Assembly (NCBI GenBank): GCA_023392995.1
Contig: JAEWMZ010000138.1
Span: 1-5,280, forward strand
From: Bacillota bacterium
Lineage (GTDB): Bacteria; Bacillota; Clostridia; Lachnospirales; Lachnospiraceae
Reading direction: 5' to 3'
Length of the DNA stretch: 5,280 nucleotides
Shown here: in pieces, positions 1 through 4,825 of the stretch
Numbering within the stretch: position 1 is the stretch's first letter
How the letters are laid out: each line of letters starts with the position of its first letter
Notes under the pieces: generated by a model
Databases searched by the model: none
Seen by the model: only the letters and a program-made list of their open reading frames with translations
What the model was told of the DNA's origin: nothing
Translations under genes and position numbers: made by a program

Positions 1-3000
1 CCAGGAAAAGTGTATGCGGCAACGAATTCGGCAATGCTTGGCGGACAGCAGACGAAAGGAAATCTTCGCATCGATATCGCAAATGGAAATATTGATGTAT
101 ACCGTTACGATGGTAGGACTTTTGTAAAACAGTATTATGCAGCGGCGGATGCCATTTTAGATGTAAATGGAAGCTTATATGCCCTTGGAACTTACTTTAG
201 TCCCAATAGGCAAATGCAGATTAGCAGTTTTGTTGCGAACCAACAATCAGTTATTACAACCTGGAGAGCAGCAAACTTTGAACTGACACAAATGGTAACA
301 TTGCCTACCGCTACGGCTCAATATATTCAATTAGAATGGTCAGTGAGAAATACCGGTAGTACGCCAATGACAAATCTTCATTTCCTAAGAGGAGAAGACA
401 CTTTTCTAGCTGGAGGTGATAACGGAGCCGGTTACTGGGATGAAATGACCAACTCAATCGGAGTCTCAAAGGTCATAAATGGTGTGACACAACGACTTTA
501 TATGCAAGGAATTACGATTCCCAATAGTTATATATCTGCACATTATATGAATATTAGGAATGAAGTTGCCAGAGGAGGGGTGCTTAGTAAAACAATTGAC
601 CCCAATGAGGGAACCGATAATGGGTATGCTTTGGAATGGAAGAACGACAGATTAAATCCGAATGAAACCTGGACCATCAGAGCAAATGAATGCTTTGTAA
701 GCTCGGCAGTACTTGCCAATGGTACAGCAGCAGTTACTTCCGTATCGGGAGGAGCGATTACCGTAGGATATGCTGTTTCTAACAGCAGTTCAACTCCCCA
801 GCCGGTTACCTATTCTGTGGAGGGTCCCCAGGGTTGGAATGTCGAGCCTGACATTACAAGTGATATCATTGCTCCGCACTCACAAGGAAGGGTAAATGTT
901 TTGGTAACACCGCCCGCGGATGCTGCGAACGGAACCTATAATATTATATTAAATGTCACAACACAGGATTCAACATCGCAGTCAATCAGTACTGTGACCA
1001 TTGCAGAACCATTGGCGGCACCAAATGTTACGGTCAATGATGTTGATAATATCTTGGTAGGTGCCGATAGTACGATGGAATACTCGGAGGATGGAAGTAC
1101 GTGGACATCCTACAATAACAGTAATCCGCCGGTATTTATCGGTAATAAAACCATCCAGGTCAGAGTAAAAGGTAATGCTGTGACCCCTGCCAGTGAAATT
1201 ACAACAGTAAGCTTTACACAAGCTGCTGCACCTGTGGTATCAATTGATGACGAGAACGATGTCATAGTAGGGATAAATGATACCATGGAGTACTCCACTG
1301 ATGGAGGAACTACCTGGAATTCCTATAACAGCAGTATGCCTCCAGTATTTAAAGGGAATAAGCTTGTACAGGTAAGAGTAAAGGCAACACAAGAAAGCGA
1401 TGAAAGTGCTGCCGCTACCCTTGTATTTCATGCAGATGTAGCTGTAGATGATGTCAATAATCGATTAGAGAATGTTGATTCTACCATGGAATATTCCGTT
1501 GATAATGGGGTAAGCTGGACAGCTTATGACCCGGCAAATGTACCTACCTTTACCGGTGGCACAACAGTTTTGGTAAGAAAAAAAGCAGGAGAAGCGGTAG
1601 CGATTGATTTCTCATCACACACGGTCACAGGATCAGCGCTCACGGTAGTCAGTGGATCTGCTATTTCCATCTCAGGCTCTGCCGTAACAATCTCAGGCTC
1701 AGCGCTTTCTGTTTCCGGCTCAGCGGTAACAATTTCAGGTTCAGCCTTGGCAGTTGATTTTTCAAATCATAACATGGCAGCAACCGACGATACCATGGAA
1801 TATTCCGAAGACAATGGAAACACATGGATCCCATGTGCTCCGGCTTCTGAAATTAATGTACCAGAGGGGACATCTATTCTGGTTCGTAAAAAGCCAGGCG
1901 GAACACGAACGGTGGTCTTTACCGATAATCCTAGCCTTCCACCTTCACCGGTCGTAATTGTGGACAGTCATAACAATACGATCTTAGGTGCAGACAATAC
2001 CATGGAATACTCCACGAATGGAGGGGGAAGATGGATAGACTATAATACAGATAATCCTCCGGTATTCCGTGGCAATACGACGGTACAGGTAAGAAAGAAG
2101 GCAGGAGAGCCTGTTGTAATTAACTATGCGAATGGTACAATAACAGGAAGTGATATCCATGTAATAGCCGATTCTGCAACATCAGCAACAGGCTCAGCTC
2201 TTACAGTCATTGCAGATTTTACGAATAAGAAATTGGTTGGTGTATATGAAACTATGGAATACTCTATGGATAACGGAAGAACCTGGAGAACCTGTACATC
2301 ACCAAACCTGGATTTTGCAAGCAATAGTGTAGTTTTATTAAGAAAGAAAGCCGGCGAAATCACAACACTTAATTTCACCGCTATTAAGCCGGCAGCACCA
2401 GCTGTTCGTAAAGATGATAACACGAATACAATCATTGGAGCAGACAATTCTATGGAATACTCCACGGATGGGGGAGTAACCTGGATAAGCTATAACAGCA
2501 GTAAACCTCCTGTATTTAAAGGAACGGTGGAAGTAAAGATTCGTGTGAAAGCAAGTGGAGATTATCCGGCTGGTGAAATTACTACCTTGAATTTCTATCC
2601 GGAGCCAACGAACTATACCGAAAGTGATAAAAAAGATACAAAGCCGAACCGACAGGTAGAGATGACTCTGGATTCAGTACCGATCGCTTCGATCGACATT
2701 ATCCGGTCAAAGGAGAATAATAAAGCAGTAGATTCTGTTACGGTTGATCTGAAAACGGTAGAGGAAGTGCTAAAGAATAGGAAAGCCGCTGCGGATAAGA
2801 TTACTGTGTACGTGAAAAACGATGTAACAGACCCGGCAGATGAAGTTCATTATAAGATTAAGGCAGACGCATTGAAGAAGCTTGTAGCTTCCGGTTTGAA
2901 TGTTGAGATTAAATCAGACGATGCGGCGATTACTCTGTCAAAGGATGAATTAAAGAAGCTGGCAGATCAGAATATGGATCTATACTTTAAGGTAAAACCG

Positions 3001-4011
3001 GTGAAAGATAGCTCGGAGATTGAGAATATGAACAAAGACGCATTATCCTCCGACGCATATAAGAAGTACGAGAAATATAGAATCCTTGGTATTTTTGGAA
3101 CACCGATGAAAATTGATACAAATTATGATGCTCAGAAAATAGACGTTGTATTTTCTACAAAGAATTTAACACTGCCAAAGGAACAGGCATTAAGAGAAAA
3201 GGTATTGAAGAATCTTGCTGTCTATGTAGCACAGAGTGATGGTGATAAGAAGATACTTCCCGGAACCTTGGTATATGATAAAAATGGAACGCTGGTAGGT
3301 GTTAAGACAACAATCGATAAATTCGGTGCTTTCCAATTCATAAGTACCATTAACACAGCGCCAAGTATCTCAAAGCTTACGATTAAGAAGGCAGATACCG
3401 CGGGTGAGAAATTAAAAGTAACTTATTCCTATAAAGATGCTGATCAGGATAAGGAAGGAAACACAAAATATCAGTGGTATCGTGCGGATAATAAAGCTGG
3501 TAAGAGCAAGACTAAGATCGCTTTGGCGACTAAGAGCAGCTATGCAATTACGAAGAAGGATCTTGGTAAATACTTAATTTGTGAAGTGATTCCCGGCGCG
3601 AAAGACGGAGCTTTAACAGGAAGAAGTTATACGGCGATAAAATATGTGCCGGTACAGGAGTTGAAAGAGAAGCCTGTGAAAGAGACAAGTGTAAAAGCTA
3701 CAGATGCAAAAGTGACTAAGGATAACTCCAGCAATACAGCTTCCAGTAATGTTGCTAATGATCAGAAAGCGACAAGTGGAACCAATAAGGCTATGGTAAA
3801 GCTGGGCGTGGTTGGAAGTGAAAGATATGCGCAGCAATTGGCGGGTATTTTCCAGAGTACATACAAAGCCAGTCAGGTAGAGGTTAAAGCTGAGGGGAAT
3901 TATTACCGCGTATCCGCAGGATTCTTAGATAGAGAAGCAGCGGAAAAGGCTTGTCAGGAACTGAAACGTGATAATTATATTATTAATTATTCTATTTCTG
4001 ATATGAAATAG
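1..4011 (+). CDS. Large multidomain cell-surface protein with seven DUF4073-like repeats and C-terminal SPOR-like domain (5' partial)
   Basis: The frame is open from base 1 (first codons P-G-K-V-Y) to TAG at 4009-4011, so the true start is left of the window; the GTG at base 10 is not a credible start and no RBS precedes it. In-window residues: 1-238, a beta-rich domain with G/N/W/Y motifs such as GDNGAGYWDE and TDNGYALEW; 241-337, a NEW3/CARD-like beta-sandwich (SVEGPQGWNVEP, then a P-rich TPPADAANGTY strand); 340-869, seven repeats with the core TMEYS-x-D-G-x-W; 870-1116, a K/D-rich domain ending GAFQFIS, resembling domains seen in clostridial and Paenibacillus S-layer-type proteins; 1119-1219, an Ig-like domain with YQWYRAD; 1220-1264, a K/T/S linker; 1265-1336, a SPOR-like domain. 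No membrane segment or LPXTG motif is visible, so wall attachment is probably through SPOR or through lost N-terminal modules. The role is inferred to be structural or adhesive; no catalytic motif was seen. Confidence 0.9.
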   Translation, partial: PGKVYAATNSAMLGGQQTKGNLRIDIANGNIDVYRYDGRTFVKQYYAAADAILDVNGSLYALGTYFSPNRQMQISSFVANQQSVITTWRAANFELTQMVTLPTATAQYIQLEWSVRNTGSTPMTNLHFLRGEDTFLAGGDNGAGYWDEMTNSIGVSKVINGVTQRLYMQGITIPNSYISAHYMNIRNEVARGGVLSKTIDPNEGTDNGYALEWKNDRLNPNETWTIRANECFVSSAVLANGTAAVTSVSGGAITVGYAVSNSSSTPQPVTYSVEGPQGWNVEPDITSDIIAPHSQGRVNVLVTPPADAANGTYNIILNVTTQDSTSQSISTVTIAEPLAAPNVTVNDVDNILVGADSTMEYSEDGSTWTSYNNSNPPVFIGNKTIQVRVKGNAVTPASEITTVSFTQAAAPVVSIDDENDVIVGINDTMEYSTDGGTTWNSYNSSMPPVFKGNKLVQVRVKATQESDESAAATLVFHADVAVDDVNNRLENVDSTMEYSVDNGVSWTAYDPANVPTFTGGTTVLVRKKAGEAVAIDFSSHTVTGSALTVVSGSAISISGSAVTISGSALSVSGSAVTISGSALAVDFSNHNMAATDDTMEYSEDNGNTWIPCAPASEINVPEGTSILVRKKPGGTRTVVFTDNPSLPPSPVVIVDSHNNTILGADNTMEYSTNGGGRWIDYNTDNPPVFRGNTTVQVRKKAGEPVVINYANGTITGSDIHVIADSATSATGSALTVIADFTNKKLVGVYETMEYSMDNGRTWRTCTSPNLDFASNSVVLLRKKAGEITTLNFTAIKPAAPAVRKDDNTNTIIGADNSMEYSTDGGVTWISYNSSKPPVFKGTVEVKIRVKASGDYPAGEITTLNFYPEPTNYTESDKKDTKPNRQVEMTLDSVPIASIDIIRSKENNKAVDSVTVDLKTVEEVLKNRKAAADKITVYVKNDVTDPADEVHYKIKADALKKLVASGLNVEIKSDDAAITLSKDELKKLADQNMDLYFKVKPVKDSSEIENMNKDALSSDAYKKYEKYRILGIFGTPMKIDTNYDAQKIDVVFSTKNLTLPKEQALREKVLKNLAVYVAQSDGDKKILPGTLVYDKNGTLVGVKTTIDKFGAFQFISTINTAPSISKLTIKKADTAGEKLKVTYSYKDADQDKEGNTKYQWYRADNKAGKSKTKIALATKSSYAITKKDLGKYLICEVIPGAKDGALTGRSYTAIKYVPVQELKEKPVKETSVKATDAKVTKDNSSNTASSNVANDQKATSGTNKAMVKLGVVGSERYAQQLAGIFQSTYKASQVEVKAEGNYYRVSAGFLDREAAEKACQELKRDNYIINYSISDMK
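1435..2391 (+). repeat. Duplicated super-unit: A-type repeat, GSA linker, B-type repeat (x2)
   Basis: Unit one (1435-1932) is repeat 3 (W-x-x-Y, RKKAGE), then TVTGSA and the SGSA linker, then repeat 4 (W-x-x-C). Unit two (1945-2391) is repeat 5 (W-x-x-Y, RKKAGE), then TITGS...ATGSA, then repeat 6 (W-x-x-C). The same order and the same linker motif in both units support duplication of a two-repeat block, with later expansion of the 21-bp linker in the first copy or contraction in the second. Confidence 0.65.
1651..1755 (+). repeat. 21-bp minisatellite encoding S-G-S-A heptads
   Basis: Five in-frame units begin at exactly 21-base intervals (SGSA codons start at 1651, 1672, 1693, 1714 and 1735). 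They encode the heptad x-(I/V)-SGSA-(V/L/I), with alternating TISGSAL/SVSGSAV-type sequence. A sixth, slightly offset TGSA lies at 1627-1638. Unit DNA is diverged at third positions (ggatct, ggctct, ggctca, ggttca), so the array is not a very recent expansion. It links repeats 3 and 4 and probably forms a flexible or beta-strand-rich spacer. Confidence 0.85.
3793..4008 (+). other. SPOR-like C-terminal domain of the surface protein
   Basis: The last 72 residues run from MVKLGVVGSERYAQQLA to the end of the protein. The second half reads EGNYYRVSAGFLDREAAEKA followed by CQELKRDNY, matching the usual SPOR pattern y-R-V-x-x-G-x-f-x-x-x-x-x-A-x-x-x-x-x-x-L-k. SPOR domains (PF05036) bind peptidoglycan stripped of stem peptides, usually at septa. 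A low-complexity K/T/S linker (3658-3792) precedes it, as expected for a module reaching into the wall. The assignment is by pattern only. Confidence 0.65.
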
Positions 4012-4083
4012 GGTTGATGTAAATGGTTTAGAAGAAGAACTGGCTGTAAAGGGTAAGTATAGTAGTATTTGATTGAGTGTATG

Positions 4084-4125
4084 AAAAAAGTGCGTAAGAA
4101 GAATTATTGACTTACGCACTTTTTT
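4084..4125. terminator. Bidirectional Rho-independent terminator
   Basis: AAAAAAGTGCGTAAG (4084-4098) is perfectly complementary to CTTACGCACTTTTTT (4111-4125), giving a 15-bp stem around a 12-nt loop. With six A on one side and six T on the other it can terminate in both directions. It lies 72 bases after the surface-protein stop codon. Confidence 0.93.
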
Positions 4126-4173
4126 GTTGCGTGGATGGTAGGATAAAAATGTGGTTATAAGTATTTGGAAAAG

Positions 4174-4179
4174 TATAAT
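4174..4179 (+). promoter_or_regulatory. Possible -10 box (TATAAT) ahead of the small ORF
   Basis: A perfect TATAAT lies 54 bases before the ATG at 4234. No good -35 is seen; GTGGTT at 4151-4156 is poor. Because the region is AT-rich, a chance match is possible. Confidence 0.3.
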
Positions 4180-4218
4180 TGATTAATGACATTTGTTGTA
4201 TAAATGTGGAAGTTTTGC

Positions 4219-4226
4219 GAAAGGAG
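4219..4226 (+). promoter_or_regulatory. Ribosome binding site for the small frameshifted ORF
   Basis: The sequence gaaaggag sits 7-8 bases before ATG at 4234, an excellent Firmicute Shine-Dalgarno. It is the main reason to take the short ORF that follows seriously as a real, or formerly real, start. Confidence 0.55.
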
Positions 4227-4233
4227 TGACATT

Positions 4234-4364
4234 ATGGTGATCGGAGCTATGAAAGCGGGGGATTTTGAGGATGTAGCTGGTTTTTTGCTGTTCTTCTGAG
4301 TAGAGAAGAGATAGAATATTTCGAAAAATTATATGTTTCTCATAGAATCGTTGGGGTTTTGTAA
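4234..4364 (+). pseudogene. Small ORF broken at a T6 run; remnant or -1 frameshifted peptide
   Basis: From ATG 4234 the frame reads 21 codons (MVIGAMKAGDFEDVAGFLLF...) and stops at TGA 4297-4299. Shifting by -1 at the T6 run (4281-4286) continues as AVLLSREEIEYFEKLYVSHR and stops at TAA 4362-4364, giving a 43-residue joined peptide of ordinary protein composition. One extra T would repair it, and T-TTT-TTG (4281-4287) also fits the X-XXY-YYZ slippery pattern. The opening MxIxxMKxGDFExVA faintly recalls the N-terminus of GNAT acetyltransferases, so a decayed 5' fragment of such a gene is the simplest reading. A genuine short frameshifted peptide, or chance, remain possible. Confidence 0.35.
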
Positions 4365-4443
4365 GGTAATTGGTATGTTCAAAATCATAAAAACAGTTAC
4401 TCCTAATCTCAGTAAAAATTATAAAAAGATTTACAAAATCACA

Positions 4444-4471
4444 TTTGAATTATAGAAAATTATGGTATAAT
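4444..4471 (+). promoter_or_regulatory. Extended -10 promoter driving the putative ncRNA
   Basis: TGG-TATAAT at 4463-4471 is a perfect extended -10 (TGnTATAAT). Upstream, TTTGAA (4444-4449, 16-nt spacer) or TTGAAT (4445-4450, 15-nt spacer) is a weak -35, which an extended -10 tolerates. The predicted start is near A4478, only five bases before the 5' strand of the closing helix. No ORF with an RBS follows on this strand. Confidence 0.65.
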
Positions 4472-4477
4472 TAGTGT

Positions 4478-4702
4478 AAGTATAGCGTTTGAAGGGCGAT
4501 TTTGCTGAAAGAGGCTGAATTGGAATCCGAGATTCCAGTTTGCAAACTTAACTTCCGATCAGGCATATCTCTTGCAAGACTAAATTCCAGTAATCAAAGA
4601 TTTACCTATAGCGCTGGAAGTTAGTATTGCAAATAGTAATAAAACTGGAACTTACTATGCCAAACAGATTGTTTTATCGTTCAAAAGCTGGTATGCTTTT
4701 TT
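4478..4702 (+). ncRNA. Putative structured RNA of about 225 nt (unrecognised family)
   Basis: Hand folding gives four supporting helices. P1: 4483-4493 with 4680-4690 (one G-A mismatch, one G-U), continued as CGAT 4497-4500 with ATCG 4676-4679. P2: a 12-bp hairpin, 4516-4527 with 4531-4542, loop CGA. P3: 4556-4560 with 4667-4671, plus GGCATA 4562-4567 with TATGCC 4656-4661. P4: 4572-4590 with 4614-4632, 17 of 19 positions paired, capped by a 23-nt loop that itself contains AATC/GATT. The 5' and 3' ends meet in P1 directly after the promoter and directly before a U-tract, as in stand-alone sRNAs or riboswitch-like leaders. I recognise no family: there is no T-box, B12-box, tmRNA, RNase P or SRP signature. 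A 6S-like closed rod is conceivable, but the extra P2 arm fits poorly. The P4 arms are also copies of a repeat motif, so an IS-end-derived inverted repeat is the main alternative. Confidence 0.45.
4683..4702 (+). terminator. Short intrinsic terminator-like hairpin at the ncRNA 3' end
   Basis: AAAAGC (4683-4688) pairs with GCTTTT (4695-4700) around the loop TGGTAT, followed by TT, so the U-tract runs 4697-4702. The stem is weak, with two G-C pairs. It shares bases 4683-4688 with the 3' strand of P1, so hairpin and P1 cannot coexist. The T-rich strand can alternatively pair with GAAAA at 4721-4725. Confidence 0.35.
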
Positions 4703-4742
4703 CGAGATAATTATCTCTGGGAAAAGAGTATACGCTAACCAG
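4688..4742. repeat. Imperfect inverted repeat with central 14-bp palindrome
   Basis: GAGATAATTATCTC (4704-4717) is a perfect palindrome. TTTTC (4699-4703) before it pairs with GAAAA (4721-4725), and the outer CTGGT (4688-4692) pairs with ACCAG (4738-4742). Together they form one long interrupted stem directly after the ncRNA U-tract. It could be an operator, a processing hairpin, or an anti-terminator for the preceding U-run; the sequence alone does not decide. Confidence 0.5.
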
Positions 4743-4825
4743 AGGTCGAATTTAGCTTCCTTTTTTGCAAGATTAAATTCCACCCCTCATCGGTTCAATA
4801 TTTGTTCCGAATGGCGTTTACTATT

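Larger units (their letters stand above)
1018..2607 (+). repeat. Seven tandem DUF4073-like beta repeats within the surface protein
   Basis: Seven protein repeats share D-x-x-N-x-(I/L)-x-G-x-D-x-TMEYS-x-D-x-G-x-T-W-x-x-Y, then P-P-x-F-x-G, then V-x-VR-(V/K)-KA and a closing T-x-x-F strand. The MEYS codons begin at 1075, 1285, 1486, 1795, 2002, 2254 and 2452, giving spacings of 210, 201, 309, 207, 252 and 198 bases. Repeats 1, 2 and 7 end in RVKG/RVKA plus an I-T-T-x-x-F type strand. Repeats 3-6 end in RKKAGE or RKKPGG. The family name DUF4073 is recalled from the TMEYS-DGG-W signature common in Paenibacillus surface proteins and was not searched. The function is presumably a spacer or stalk, or carbohydrate/surface contact. 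Confidence 0.8.
4541..4784. repeat. Six degenerate ~17-bp motifs in both orientations
   Basis: The consensus is close to GCAAGACTAAATTCCAG. Forward copies: 4542-4558 (GCAAACTTAACTTCCGA), 4574-4590 (GCAAGACTAAATTCCAG) and 4767-4783 (GCAAGATTAAATTCCAC). Reverse copies: 4614-4630 (CTGGAAGTTAGTATTGC), 4645-4661 (CTGGAACTTACTATGCC) and 4744-4760 (GGTCGAATTTAGCTTCC). The order is + + - - - +, so copies 2/3 and 1/4 are nested inverted repeats and copies 5/6 are back to back. They may be transposase-binding or IS-end sequences, or arms of the RNA helices. Confidence 0.6.

Noticed and set aside
10..12. GTG as the start codon of the large surface protein
   Set aside because: The frame is open to base 1, no RBS precedes it, and the sequence enters mid-domain without a signal peptide, so the gene starts outside the window.
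982..2465. Several ORFs of 60-113 codons on the minus strand and one of 67 codons on the plus strand inside the surface-protein gene
   Set aside because: They overlap a clearly coding frame, recur because of its repeats, and show no RBS or family motif.
2681..2695. CGATCG-CTT-CGATCG inverted repeat
   Set aside because: Short and within coding sequence (codons for I-A-S-I-D); probably chance.
3613..4119. Minus-strand ORFs overlapping the 3' end of the surface-protein gene and the terminator
   Set aside because: Low-complexity F/I/S/H-rich products antisense to coding sequence; one runs through the terminator stem.
4478..4702. 6S RNA, tmRNA, RNase P or SRP RNA identity
   Set aside because: No signature sequence of these families is visible. 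Length and end-to-end pairing alone suggest 6S, but the 12-bp P2 arm does not fit its usual rod shape.
4541..4784. CRISPR array or tracrRNA
   Set aside because: The motif copies are degenerate, in both orientations and unevenly spaced, with no cas gene nearby.
4775..4790. T-box-like string (AGGGGTGGAA on the minus strand)
   Set aside because: It lacks the ACCGCG continuation and any specifier stem, and lies downstream of the transposase stop.
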